A stretch of 60,063 nt of DNA, taken from contig URMH01000012.1 in NCBI GenBank assembly GCA_900549015.1, positions 1 to 60,063 on the forward strand, in the 5' to 3' direction. Source of the stretch: an uncultured Blautia sp. GTDB lineage: Bacteria > Bacillota > Clostridia > Lachnospirales > Lachnospiraceae. The notes under the pieces are model-generated. The model was not told the origin of the DNA and ran no database searches. It saw only the letters and a program-made list of their open reading frames with translations. The position numbers were made by a program, and so were the translations under genes. Shown here in pieces: positions 16,078 to 25,173 of this stretch (position 1 is its first letter; every line of letters begins with the position of its first letter).

Positions 16078-17871
16078 ATGGCTGAAAGTATGCAGGGACT
16101 GCACAGAACATGCCGCTGTGCAGAAGTGACAAAAGAGATGATCGGAAGCGAAGTAACCCTTATGGGCTGGGTTCAGAAAGCAAGAAACAAAGGTGGACTT
16201 GTCTTTGTTGACCTTCGTGATCGTTCCGGGATCATGCAGCTTATTTTTGAAAACGGCAGCATTGATGAAGAGGGATTTGAAAAAGCGGGACATCTCCGCA
16301 GTGAGTTTGTTATTGCAGTGACAGGTATTGTGGAAAAAAGAGGCGGGGCAGTAAATGAAAATCTTGCAACAGGTGAGATTGAGCTTCGTGTAAACAGTCT
16401 TCGTGTGCTGTCTGAGGCGGACGTACCTCCTTTCCCGATTGAGGAGAACAGCAAGACAAAAGATGAAATTCGTCTGAAATACCGTTATCTCGATTTAAGA
16501 AGACCGGATCTTCAGAGAAATATGATGTTAAAGAGTCAGGTGGCAATGCTTACAAGACAGTTTTTCGCAAAAGAAGGATTTCTTGAAATTGAGACGCCTA
16601 TGCTTGGAAAGAGTACTCCTGAGGGAGCAAGAGATTATCTTGTGCCGTCACGTGTGCATCCTGGTAGTTTTTATGGTCTTCCACAGTCTCCGCAGCTCTA
16701 TAAGCAGCTTTTAATGTGCTCCGGATACGACCGCTATATCCAGATTGCAAGATGTTTCCGTGATGAGGATCTTCGTGCAGACCGTCAGCCGGAATTTACA
16801 CAGATTGATATGGAGCTTTCTTTTGTAGATGTAGACGATGTAATTGATGTAAACGAGAGATACCTTGCATTCCTTTTTAAAGAAGTGCTTGGAATTGAAG
16901 TAAAACTGCCGATTGAAAGAATTACATGGCAGGAGGCGATGGACCGCTTTGGTTCTGACAAACCGGATATGCGTTTCGGAATGGAGCTTCATGATGTAAG
17001 TGATATTGTAAAAGATTGCGGTTTTGCAGTATTTACAGGAGCACTTGAAAATGGCGGAAGCGTACGTGGTATCAACGCAGAAGGACAGGGTGCGATGCCG
17101 CGTAAGAAGATTGACAAACTGGTAGAGTTTGCAAAAGGCTACGGGGCAAAAGGTCTTGCTTACATTGCCATTGCAGAAGACGGTACAAGAAAATCTTCTT
17201 TTGCCAAATTTATGACAGAGGAAGAGATGGACACTCTTGTAGCTGCAATGGAAGGAAAGCCGGGAGATCTTCTTCTCTTTGCAGCAGATAAAACAAAGCT
17301 TGTGTATGATGTGCTTGGAGCGCTTCGTCTTGAGCTTGCAAAACAGATGGAAATCCTTGATAAAAATGAATACCGTTTTGTGTGGGTAACAGAATTCCCG
17401 CTTCTTGAGTGGAATGAGGAGGAAAATCGTTTCACAGCTATGCACCACCCGTTTACTATGCTTATGGAAGAAGACCTTCCGCTTCTTGATACAGATCCGG
17501 GTAAAGTACGTGCAAAAGCATATGACATCGTATTAAATGGAAATGAAATTGGTGGAGGAAGTGTACGAATCCATCAGAATGATATTCAGGAAAAAATGTT
17601 TGAGGCTCTTGGATTTACAAAAGAGGCTGCCTATGAGCAGTTTGGCTTCCTTCTGGACGCTTTCAAATATGGAGTTCCGCCTCATGCAGGACTTGCTTAT
17701 GGTCTTGACCGTCTTGTGATGTTGATGGCTAAGGTGGACAGTATTCGTGACGTTATTGCTTTCCCGAAGGTAAAAGATGCATCCTGTCTGATGACAAAAG
17801 CACCGCAGCCGGTAGATGAGGCACAGTTAAAGGAACTTGGTCTTGATGTAAATGAGACAGAAGAAGAATAA
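16078..17871 (+). CDS. aspS: Aspartyl-tRNA synthetase
   Basis: This 597-residue protein has the N-terminal OB-fold anticodon domain, the class II core with DEDLRADRQPEFTQID (motif 2), the bacterial GAD insertion (about 300-405, including AMPRKKIDKL), and motif 3 GLAYGLDRLVM. This is the long bacterial type. Whether it is discriminating or also charges tRNA-Asn cannot be decided here. CAGGAGGATAG precedes ATG 16078. Confidence 0.95.
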   Translation: MAESMQGLHRTCRCAEVTKEMIGSEVTLMGWVQKARNKGGLVFVDLRDRSGIMQLIFENGSIDEEGFEKAGHLRSEFVIAVTGIVEKRGGAVNENLATGEIELRVNSLRVLSEADVPPFPIEENSKTKDEIRLKYRYLDLRRPDLQRNMMLKSQVAMLTRQFFAKEGFLEIETPMLGKSTPEGARDYLVPSRVHPGSFYGLPQSPQLYKQLLMCSGYDRYIQIARCFRDEDLRADRQPEFTQIDMELSFVDVDDVIDVNERYLAFLFKEVLGIEVKLPIERITWQEAMDRFGSDKPDMRFGMELHDVSDIVKDCGFAVFTGALENGGSVRGINAEGQGAMPRKKIDKLVEFAKGYGAKGLAYIAIAEDGTRKSSFAKFMTEEEMDTLVAAMEGKPGDLLLFAADKTKLVYDVLGALRLELAKQMEILDKNEYRFVWVTEFPLLEWNEEENRFTAMHHPFTMLMEEDLPLLDTDPGKVRAKAYDIVLNGNEIGGGSVRIHQNDIQEKMFEALGFTKEAAYEQFGFLLDAFKYGVPPHAGLAYGLDRLVMLMAKVDSIRDVIAFPKVKDASCLMTKAPQPVDEAQLKELGLDVNETEEE

Positions 17872-17875
17872 TCAT

Positions 17876-18354
17876 ATGAAAAAATTTAGCAAAAAAGAAT
17901 TTTTTTCCATTCCCAATATTATGGGATATTTCCGGATGCTTCTGTGATGGACGCGCTGAAAACAGCGGCAGCCGCGGGAGTGAAAATCAGACTTATGATC
18001 CCGGGAGTAAAAGCAAGCTTTTTTCTTGATCCTGTGACAAATTATTTTTGCGGACAGCTTCTGGAATATGGAATGGAAGTATATAAATACAGGGGATATA
18101 TCCATGCAAAAACGATGGTGGTCGATGAAGAGCTTTGCTGTATAGGCTCGGTGAATATGGATATGAGAAGCCTTATGGTGGATGATGAGGTATGCGGCGT
18201 TTTTTATTCCAATGAGCTTGTGAAACAATACAGGGAAATTTTTGAACAGGATATTCTGCACTGCAGTCTATATACGTTGGAAATGTTTCAGGGCAGAACA
18301 CAGAAAGAGAGGATTATGGCAAGTATTTTTCTGCTGTTTGCACCTCTTATGTAA
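17876..18354 (+). pseudogene. Fusion scar: CDP-alcohol phosphatidyltransferase start joined to cardiolipin synthase end
   Basis: ATG 17876 opens a 23-codon reading frame (MKKFSKKEFFSIPNIMGYFRMLL, stop at 17945) that matches the N-terminus of CDP-alcohol phosphatidyltransferases (PgsA/cardiolipin synthase type I). The same DNA, read in the next frame from about 17927, gives YFPDASVMDALKTAA and continues to 18354 as the last 130-140 residues of a PLD-type cardiolipin synthase, including the second HxK motif (H-A-K-T, then GSVNMDMRS). The first PLD motif, membrane segments and most of both genes are missing. The likely cause is an internal deletion joining two adjacent genes at a short shared sequence. 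Neither product should work. Confidence 0.8.
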
Positions 18355-18400
18355 AAAGACAGAAGCCGGAGAGATTGTACTTCTCCGGTTTCTGTTTTTT
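18354..18400. terminator. Bidirectional intrinsic terminator
   Basis: ACAGAAGCCGGAGA (18359-18372 region) pairs with TCTCCGGTTTCTGT (18382-18395), with TTTTTT on the plus side and AAAAAG on the minus side. It serves both the convergent scar and the lipoprotein gene. Confidence 0.85.
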
Positions 18401-18408
18401 TGTAAAAA

Positions 18409-19518
18409 TTATTCATCGCTTTCCTCTGATACGGGAGATGTGACAAGTGTTCCGAAAATGGCGTTTCCAAGTTCTGCGCTTGCATCTTTCAGTTTCCAGG
18501 AAACGCCGTCATTTACAAGGTGGAAATCTGCGGAAGCAGTAATGGTATCTTCATTTTCTTCAATGTTTTCCAGAAGAAGTTCATAAGATTTCAGGTATCG
18601 CTTTTCCGATCCGTCGATCACGGCGTCGGCAGATGCAAGATAATCGTTCAGTTTTTCGTGGTAATTATCTAAAATACTGTCACTGTCAAAGGTGGTGATC
18701 TCTGCTTTTACAGAAGCCGTATAGCCGCTTACTGTGCTTTCTGAGATTTTGTAATTGAAATTCGTATGTACCTGTTCCACAAGAGCAGAAGCAATGGCGC
18801 TTCTGGCAGTGTCTCCGCTTGTAAGGAGACTTTCAATTCCGAGAAAATCATTCATTTCTTCCAGATCCATCTTTTTCAGCGTTTTCAGATAAACCTTCAT
18901 AGTCTCTTCGGGAGAAAGAATGTCGGGATCTGAAAGATAGGTGATCAGCCCTCCTACCAGATCGTTTTCCAGAGAGTTTGAATGGTCGATTTTCCAAACA
19001 TCATTTTTGTAATGCAGGGTTATGGTACAGATCTCTTCTGTCGTTTCGTACTTGTTTTTTTTCAGAAGCCGGTTTAACAGGCGGTAATTGTCGTCTGTGG
19101 AATCTGAAAAATTTTCAGCGCTTTTTGAGGAGGCTGCCGCTTCGATTTCTGTTTTCAGTTTCAGTGCTTCAAAGTCTTCTGCCAGGCTTCTGGCATCAAG
19201 TGTGGAAAGCTTTACAGAAGCAGAAGCTGTTTTCTGTTTTTTGTCTATGTGGATTTCCTGAATCTTATAATCAAAATTCCGGAAGAAAAGAGAAAAAACT
19301 TCTTTTACCTCAGCCGACAGTTCCATATCTTTTGCAGCAGGAAACAGCTCCTTATAAGAAACGTATTCCTGAGTTTTTTCCGAATCCAGATTTTTCAGTA
19401 AATCCAGTTCACGGGTAATTACTTCCTTTACATCTGATTTGCCCATAGGGGAACAGCCTGCCAGAAGGAGGACAAGGACAAACAGAAACGCAGGAAGAAA
19501 ACGTTTCACAATCTTCAT
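18409..19518 (-). CDS. Lipoprotein with two related NTF2/DUF4878-like repeats
   Basis: This 369-residue protein has a lipoprotein signal: basic start, hydrophobic helix, then LLAGC with Cys22 as the lipidated residue. The mature part consists of two similar halves, each with EVxxxFxxNFDYKIxE / LVExxHTNFNYKISE, a beta segment on T-rich strands, and a WKxxD element (VWKIDHS near 170, SWKLKDA near 345). This suggests a duplicated NTF2-like or DUF4878/DUF5105-type fold. The function is unknown. It is transcribed against its neighbours from a good promoter, and lies next to the MacA-like adaptor operon. Confidence 0.75.
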   Translation of the reverse strand: MKIVKRFLPAFLFVLVLLLAGCSPMGKSDVKEVITRELDLLKNLDSEKTQEYVSYKELFPAAKDMELSAEVKEVFSLFFRNFDYKIQEIHIDKKQKTASASVKLSTLDARSLAEDFEALKLKTEIEAAASSKSAENFSDSTDDNYRLLNRLLKKNKYETTEEICTITLHYKNDVWKIDHSNSLENDLVGGLITYLSDPDILSPEETMKVYLKTLKKMDLEEMNDFLGIESLLTSGDTARSAIASALVEQVHTNFNYKISESTVSGYTASVKAEITTFDSDSILDNYHEKLNDYLASADAVIDGSEKRYLKSYELLLENIEENEDTITASADFHLVNDGVSWKLKDASAELGNAIFGTLVTSPVSEESDE

Positions 19519-19557
19519 ATGGGTTCTTTCCTTTCCTATAAAAAATTGTTCTGCCCT

Positions 19558-19586
19558 ATTTTACCAGAAAATGAACGGAAAGTCAA
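19558..19586 (-). promoter_or_regulatory. Sigma-A promoter of the lipoprotein gene
   Basis: On the minus strand TTGACT (19586-19581) and TAAAAT (19563-19558) are 17 bp apart, with TGG just before the -10. Confidence 0.7.
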
Positions 19587-19683
19587 AAAAGCATAAAAAA
19601 TATACGATTTTTATAAAATAACAATGAAAAATTTGTGAAAAATGCAGTGATTTTTCCACAGGCTTTTATTTTGCTGTAGAATC

Positions 19684-19692
19684 TGGTATGAT
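19684..19692 (+). promoter_or_regulatory. Extended -10 promoter of the MacAB-like operon (TGGTATGAT)
   Basis: TGG precedes TATGAT, 47 nt before the first adaptor start. No convincing -35 is present. Confidence 0.4.
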
Positions 19693-19738
19693 AAGAAAGA
19701 AAATTTGAGACTGTTAAATGATTATTGGAGGTACTATC

Positions 19739-21181
19739 ATGAAAAAAAGCTTTTTGGTTGTGGGAGGCATTGTGATAGCGGCAGCAGCCGGAGCCGGAGG
19801 CTGGTATTATTATAACAACAGCCAGGCAGGGGCTTCAGGAGAAGATACCGTATATGTATCCTCCATCAGTACCCTTATGGGAAATGACCTTGGTGTGCAG
19901 AACCGGTATGCCGGAGTTGTAGAACCACAGGATACTGTGGAGGTAAAAATCGACAATGGCAGAAAGGTAAAGGAAGTCAAAGTCAAAGTAGGAGATGAAG
20001 TCAAACAGGGACAGCTTCTTTTTGAATACGATTTAAGCAGTATTCAGGAGGATCTGCAGGAGGCAAAGCTTGATCTGGAGCGTCTTAAAAACGAGGCGGT
20101 CAATCTCCAGCAGCAGATCAATACCCTGGAGAAAGAAAAAAAACAGGCGAAGGCGGACAGCCAGCTTTCTTATACTATTGAGATAGAAACAAATAAAATG
20201 AATCTCAAGAAAAATGAATATGATCAGAAAAGCAAAGCTGCCGAAATCCAGAAGCTGGAAAATGCCATGTTAAATACAGAGGTAAGAAGCGATATAGACG
20301 GTGTGATCCAGAAAATTGATTCTTCCAAAATGAGCAGCGATGAATCAGAATCTGTGGAAAATACTCTTGTGGAAGAATCCAGCAGCTATACATACGGCGG
20401 GGAAAATTCGGAAAACGGAGCTTTTATTACTATTTTAAGCACAGGGGCTTACCGTGTAAAAGGTATGGTTAATGAATTAAACCGTCAGAATATCATACCG
20501 GGAGAAACGGTAATTATCCGTTCCAGAGCAGATGAAACGCAGACATGGAAAGGAACAATGGGAAATGTAGATCAGGAAAATGCAGCTTCTGATGACAGTA
20601 ACAATATGTACGGTATGATGAGTACAAGCGGAGATTCTCAGACAAATTCAAGTTCCTATCCTTTTTATGTGCAGCTTGAAACGTCAGAAGGGCTTATGCT
20701 TGGGCAGCATGTTTACATAGAACCGGATCAGGGACAGAACGACAAAAAAGAAGGGCTCTGGCTCAGTGATTTCTTCATTGCAGATGCAGATACTGCAGAA
20801 CCTTATGTGTGGGTTGCAGATGAGAAAAAACATCTGGAAAAGAGAAGTGTGACACTTGGAAAGTATGATGAGGCGCTTCTTGAGTATGAGATTGTGGACG
20901 GACTGACAGAAGAGGACTGCATTGCTTTCCCGGCAGAAGGGCTCGAGGAAGGAATGGACGCAGTTGTGGGAAGCGGGGAGCAGACCATGAACGCCATGAT
21001 GTCTGATATGTCTGAGGATATGGGAGAACCGGACATGGAATCAATGGAAGGGGAAGGTTCTTCTGATGAGATGGTTCCCGAGGAGGAAATGGGAGAGATG
21101 GTTCCTTATGAAGAAGGAACAGAAGAGAGCCAGACAGATGCTTCCGGCGCAGTTGTGGATGATCTTGTACCAGTAGGCTGA
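19739..21181 (+). CDS. MacA/HlyD-type efflux adaptor with acidic Met-rich tail
   Basis: This 480-residue protein begins with an N-terminal membrane anchor (residues 5-25), a lipoyl-like half (about 50-95), a coiled-coil hairpin (about 105-180), the second lipoyl half and beta-barrel (to about 370). In MacAB-like systems the adaptor couples the permease to substrate; Gram-positive versions sit in the membrane-wall space. The last 65 residues are unusual: acidic and Met-rich (MNAMMSDMSEDMGEPDMESMEGEG), possibly metal-binding. GGAGG ends 7 nt before ATG 19739. It heads a four-gene operon (adaptor, ATPase, adaptor, permease). Confidence 0.8.
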   Translation: MKKSFLVVGGIVIAAAAGAGGWYYYNNSQAGASGEDTVYVSSISTLMGNDLGVQNRYAGVVEPQDTVEVKIDNGRKVKEVKVKVGDEVKQGQLLFEYDLSSIQEDLQEAKLDLERLKNEAVNLQQQINTLEKEKKQAKADSQLSYTIEIETNKMNLKKNEYDQKSKAAEIQKLENAMLNTEVRSDIDGVIQKIDSSKMSSDESESVENTLVEESSSYTYGGENSENGAFITILSTGAYRVKGMVNELNRQNIIPGETVIIRSRADETQTWKGTMGNVDQENAASDDSNNMYGMMSTSGDSQTNSSSYPFYVQLETSEGLMLGQHVYIEPDQGQNDKKEGLWLSDFFIADADTAEPYVWVADEKKHLEKRSVTLGKYDEALLEYEIVDGLTEEDCIAFPAEGLEEGMDAVVGSGEQTMNAMMSDMSEDMGEPDMESMEGEGSSDEMVPEEEMGEMVPYEEGTEESQTDASGAVVDDLVPVG

Positions 21182-21215
21182 GTGCATACAGATAAGACAA
21201 AGGAGAGCCTTTAAA

Positions 21216-21887
21216 ATGATTTTGGATCTGAAGGATATATATAAAGAATATCAGCAGGGGAAAATGAGTGTTCCCGTGTTAAAGAATGTGAATTTTTCTA
21301 TGGAGGAAGGGGAGTATGTGGCAATCATGGGACCTTCCGGTTCCGGAAAAACCACGCTTATGAATATCATCGGGTGTCTGGATCAGGCGACAAAGGGAAC
21401 GTTTTTTCTTGACGGGCAGGACATAAGCGCCTGTTCGGAAAACGAAATGTCGGATTTGCGCCTGCATAAAATCGGTTTTGTATTCCAGAGTTTCCATCTT
21501 CTTCCAAGACAGACAGCCTTGGCGAATGTGGAAATGCCTTTGAATTATGCGAAAGTTCCCAAAAAAGAAAGAAGGGAACGGGCATTGAAGGCACTGGAAA
21601 GAGTAGGACTTGCAGAGCGTGTGGATTTTCGGCCCAATCAGCTTTCCGGCGGACAGATGCAGAGAGTTGCCATTGCCCGGGCGATTGTAAATAATCCAAA
21701 GCTTCTTCTGGCAGACGAACCCACAGGAGCCCTTGACAGCAAATCAGGAGCTCAGGTTATGGAGCTGTTTCAGAAATTAAATGAGGAAGGCGTATCCGTT
21801 CTCATGATCACCCATGATCCGGATATTGCGACACATGCAAAGCGCGTTGTTACCATACGTGACGGTGAACTGCAGGAAAAGAGGTGA
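21216..21887 (+). CDS. MacB/LolD-type ABC transporter ATP-binding protein
   Basis: This 223-residue ATPase has Walker A GPSGSGKTT (about 38-46), the signature LSGGQMQR (about 143-150), Walker B LLLADEPTGALDSKSG, and the switch His in MITHD. Length and motifs match the MacB/FtsE/LolD subgroup that works with FtsX-fold permeases by mechanotransmission rather than classical import. AAAGGAGAG is upstream of ATG 21216. Partner permease: 23841-25115. Confidence 0.92.
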   Translation: MILDLKDIYKEYQQGKMSVPVLKNVNFSMEEGEYVAIMGPSGSGKTTLMNIIGCLDQATKGTFFLDGQDISACSENEMSDLRLHKIGFVFQSFHLLPRQTALANVEMPLNYAKVPKKERRERALKALERVGLAERVDFRPNQLSGGQMQRVAIARAIVNNPKLLLADEPTGALDSKSGAQVMELFQKLNEEGVSVLMITHDPDIATHAKRVVTIRDGELQEKR

Positions 21888-21891
21888 AAAA

Positions 21892-23823
21892 ATGCGCAGC
21901 ATAATCAAAAAAGGAATTATAGGAGTTGTGGTTGCCTCTCTTGTGGCAGGAGGGGCAGCAGGCGGTCTTTCCTATGTAAAAAAGAAGAATCAGAAAGAGG
22001 TTATGGTTGTAAATGTGGGCAGTATTGCAAGCAACTGGTACACTCCAAGTACGACTCTTCAGGGGCAGATTGTAACAAGTGTTTCCCAGAATGTAAAAAT
22101 GGATAAAGATGTGATTATCCAGGACGTGTATGTGCAGAAGGGAGATGCCGTCAAAAAGGGCGATAAACTGATGACATTTGACATGACTCTTGTGGAAATG
22201 GAGTTAAATATTGCGAAGCTGAAACATCAGAAACTGGAACAGGATTTAAATAAGGCAGTCAACAGACTGAACAGCCTGTTAAACGGCGGACCTGTAGAGG
22301 AGACGGATCAGAACCCCATAGACGCAGATAATTTAGGCGGCGATAATGGAACAACAGACGATATTCCGGAGGATGAGCAGGCATCAGCGGGAAGTTCACA
22401 GGGAATGTATCTGGCAGCCATTCCGTTTGCTCCTGTTCTTGCGACTGTTCTGGAATCAGGAGATGACACTCTGACTTCAGGAAGCGATAAGACAGAAACC
22501 CAGGGAACCATTCAAAATGGAGATGTGAGTTATGATGAACCTCTCTCAGACGATCTGACTTCCGGAGAAGGAAACCAGGAACCTGAGCTTCCCACGCCAA
22601 CGCCGGATCCGAACGGTCCGACGCCAACACCGGATATTTTAGACCCCTCCGATATAAACGGAATTTCTGACGGGGAAGCGCCTTTTTATATGACTCTTGA
22701 TTACAATACAGAGCCTTTTAAAGGATCTGGTACAAAGGAAGATCCGTATGTATTTCTCTGCAGCAGTGCAAAGGGGAAAGTGACGGTGATGGGATCTTTC
22801 TTTAATAAAATGGCAGGATACAGTCAGGACGGAACAGAAAAATTAAGTGAAACAGGAAGCTGGTTCCAGCTTGAATTTCATCAGAATGATACCATCAGTG
22901 ATTTTCAGGACAGAAAAGCATCCTGCATTGGCTATTACTACATAGACGGAAGTCTTCTTTCCAATCCTGTTTATATGTTTGCGGAGACAGAGCTTACCGT
23001 TGAAGAGGCGTCTCAGTATGAAGAAGACGAAGAACCGCAGGACGATGGCGGAGGAAATGGAAGCGGAGGCGGTTCCGGAACCACGCTCACAAGAGACGAG
23101 GCAATAAAAATACAGAAAAATCGCATTGCCAGTCTGAAAATTGATATAGAAGAAAGTGATTTAAAAATCAAAAAACTGGAACGAAAGATGGAAAACCGGG
23201 AAATTTACAGCAAGCTGGACGGAACCATCGCATACATAGGCGACCCTGTCACAGGAAGCACTTCCCAGGACGCTTTCTTAAAGGTAAAGAGTAAGGAAGG
23301 ATATTATGTGCAGGGACAGGTAGGAGAGCTTCTTCTTGATAAGGTAAAAGAAGGAACTATTTTAAAGTGTTCCAGTTATGACAGCGGAGAATTTGATGCA
23401 GAAGTTATTGACGTGTCGGATTATCCTATAGAATCGGACGGAAGTATGTATATGGGAGATGGAAATCCAAATGTGTCCTATTATAATTTTACAGCAACGA
23501 TTCCGGATAAATCAGTACAGGTAGGAGAAGACAGCTGGCTGAATATTATGCTGGGAGAAGAAGTCTCTGATACCAGTCTTCTGATCATATCAAAAGCATT
23601 TGTGCGTACAGAAAACGGAACAAGCTACGTCTATAAAAAAGACAAGGACGGAAAATTGAAGAAACAGATTGTTACAGTAGGAGCCAGCGTGGACGGCGGT
23701 TACAATATCATGATCAAAGAAGGGCTGACTGCTGAGGATTATGTCGCCTTCCCATATGGTGATGATGTGAAAGACGGAGCAAAAACAAAAGATGCCACAC
23801 TGGAAGAAATGTATGGCTTTTAA
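21892..23823 (+). CDS. HlyD/MacA-type adaptor with large domain inserted in the hairpin
   Basis: This 643-residue protein starts at ATG 21892 (AAAAGAGGTGA site), 4 nt after the ATPase stop. Residues 8-28 are the membrane anchor; 55-95 the first lipoyl half; 98-130 the first helix of the coiled hairpin. Residues about 131-397 interrupt the hairpin: an acidic linker, PTPTPDPN/TPTPD linkers and a beta-rich segment with FKGSGTKEDPYVFLCSS. The second helix resumes near 398-430, then the second lipoyl half (LDGTIAYIGDPVTG) and a beta-barrel. Ordinary MacA proteins are about 370-400 residues. The insertion replaces the tip that contacts TolC in Gram-negatives, which fits a Gram-positive cell. Confidence 0.78.
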   Translation: MRSIIKKGIIGVVVASLVAGGAAGGLSYVKKKNQKEVMVVNVGSIASNWYTPSTTLQGQIVTSVSQNVKMDKDVIIQDVYVQKGDAVKKGDKLMTFDMTLVEMELNIAKLKHQKLEQDLNKAVNRLNSLLNGGPVEETDQNPIDADNLGGDNGTTDDIPEDEQASAGSSQGMYLAAIPFAPVLATVLESGDDTLTSGSDKTETQGTIQNGDVSYDEPLSDDLTSGEGNQEPELPTPTPDPNGPTPTPDILDPSDINGISDGEAPFYMTLDYNTEPFKGSGTKEDPYVFLCSSAKGKVTVMGSFFNKMAGYSQDGTEKLSETGSWFQLEFHQNDTISDFQDRKASCIGYYYIDGSLLSNPVYMFAETELTVEEASQYEEDEEPQDDGGGNGSGGGSGTTLTRDEAIKIQKNRIASLKIDIEESDLKIKKLERKMENREIYSKLDGTIAYIGDPVTGSTSQDAFLKVKSKEGYYVQGQVGELLLDKVKEGTILKCSSYDSGEFDAEVIDVSDYPIESDGSMYMGDGNPNVSYYNFTATIPDKSVQVGEDSWLNIMLGEEVSDTSLLIISKAFVRTENGTSYVYKKDKDGKLKKQIVTVGASVDGGYNIMIKEGLTAEDYVAFPYGDDVKDGAKTKDATLEEMYGF

Positions 23824-23840
23824 GGAGGGAAAAGAATTTT

Positions 23841-25115
23841 ATGTTTGAAAATATACGCCTGGCGTTTCAGGGAATATGGTCGCATAAGATGAGATCCTTC
23901 CTGACAATGCTTGGAATTATTATTGGTATTGCATCTATTATCGCCATTGTTTCCACAATTAAGGGAACAAGCGAGCAGATTAAGGAGGATTTGATCGGCT
24001 CCGGAAATAACACAGTAGATATTGTGTTAAAAAAGGGAGATTATGAGTACGATGCGGAATATGGAAGTATGAATGGAAATCAGGCGCCTCCGCTTCTGAC
24101 AAATGAGCAGAAAGAAAAAGTAAGAAAACTGGACCATGTAAAAAGCGCAACTTTCTATCACAGCAGAAGCTATACAAGCAGTGTGTATTATAAAAATACA
24201 AGCTTCCAGGGAGGAAAGGTGTTCGGAATTGACGAATCTTATCTCGATACTTGCGATTATATCGTCCAGGCAGGAAGAGGATTCGGAAAAAAAGATTATG
24301 ATTCCTTTGCAAAGGTTGCTCTTGTAGATACCAATGCGGCTGCAAATCTTTTCGAGGGGGAGAATCCCATAGGAAAGACGGTAGAGATTGGCACAGAGCC
24401 GTTTACGGTTGTGGGAATCCTTACAAAGCGGGAAGACGATATGCCAAATATCCAGACGCTTTCTCAGTATGACGAATATCATCAGGAGATTACGGGTTCT
24501 ATTATGATCCCAAATAAATCCTGGCCCATTGCGTTTAAGTTTGACGAGCCGGAGAATGTGATTATCAAGGCAGACAGCACAGATAATATGAGCGCCGCCG
24601 GAAAAAGCGCGGAGGAGATTTTAAATTCCGGAATATCCACTTCCGAAGATTCCTCCAGCAGCACAAAGATTGCCTATAAGGCAGACGATGTGATGGAACG
24701 TGTAAAAAATCTGCAGAAGCTCAGCCAGAGCACAAATCAGCAGCTTATCTGGATTGCAAGTATCTCTCTTCTTGTAGGAGGTATCGGCGTTATGAATATC
24801 ATGCTGGTATCTGTCACAGAGCGCACAAGCGAGATTGGTCTGAAAAAGGCGATTGGAGCAAGGAAAAAAACAATCCTTGCCCAGTTCCTTACAGAGGCTG
24901 CCGTTCTCACGAGTATCGGAGGAATCATAGGCGTTATATCCGGCATCGGACTTTCGCGGATCGTGGCGAAGGTATCCGGAACGCCCACTGCGATCAGTGT
25001 GCCGGCAATTATTGCCTCCGTTGTATTTTCCATGCTGATTGGTGTTATCTTCGGACTTCTGCCTTCTGTAAAGGCATCGAACTTAAACCCGATTGACGCA
25101 CTTCGAAGTGAATAA
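23841..25115 (+). CDS. MacB-type FtsX-fold ABC permease
   Basis: This 424-residue permease has TM1 (about 15-42, MRSFLTMLGIIIGIASIIAIV), a periplasmic-type core domain (about 45-280), then three C-terminal TM helices with SLLVGGIGVMNIMLVSVTERTSEIGLKKAIGA, the diagnostic FtsX/MacB loop, and a final PSVKASNLNPIDALRSE. The topology is that of MacB permeases without the fused ATPase. TAAGGAGGG precedes ATG 23841. With the ATPase at 21216 and two adaptors it forms a complete export or sensing complex; substrate unknown. Confidence 0.9.
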   Translation: MFENIRLAFQGIWSHKMRSFLTMLGIIIGIASIIAIVSTIKGTSEQIKEDLIGSGNNTVDIVLKKGDYEYDAEYGSMNGNQAPPLLTNEQKEKVRKLDHVKSATFYHSRSYTSSVYYKNTSFQGGKVFGIDESYLDTCDYIVQAGRGFGKKDYDSFAKVALVDTNAAANLFEGENPIGKTVEIGTEPFTVVGILTKREDDMPNIQTLSQYDEYHQEITGSIMIPNKSWPIAFKFDEPENVIIKADSTDNMSAAGKSAEEILNSGISTSEDSSSSTKIAYKADDVMERVKNLQKLSQSTNQQLIWIASISLLVGGIGVMNIMLVSVTERTSEIGLKKAIGARKKTILAQFLTEAAVLTSIGGIIGVISGIGLSRIVAKVSGTPTAISVPAIIASVVFSMLIGVIFGLLPSVKASNLNPIDALRSE

Positions 25116-25129
25116 AAGACAGAAAATAA

Positions 25130-25159
25130 GCAGGAGGGGATTTTGTGATCCCCTCCTGC
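25130..25159. terminator. Strong hairpin between convergent operons
   Basis: GCAGGAGGGGAT (25130-25141) and ATCCCCTCCTGC (25148-25159) pair perfectly over 12 bp. A U-rich run follows on the minus strand, so it best terminates the histidine kinase transcript. Confidence 0.75.
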
Positions 25160-25173
25160 ACTGCTGTCTGACA

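Noticed and set aside
16711..17448. 245-codon reverse open frame under aspS
   Set aside because: Entirely within aspS, no coding features.
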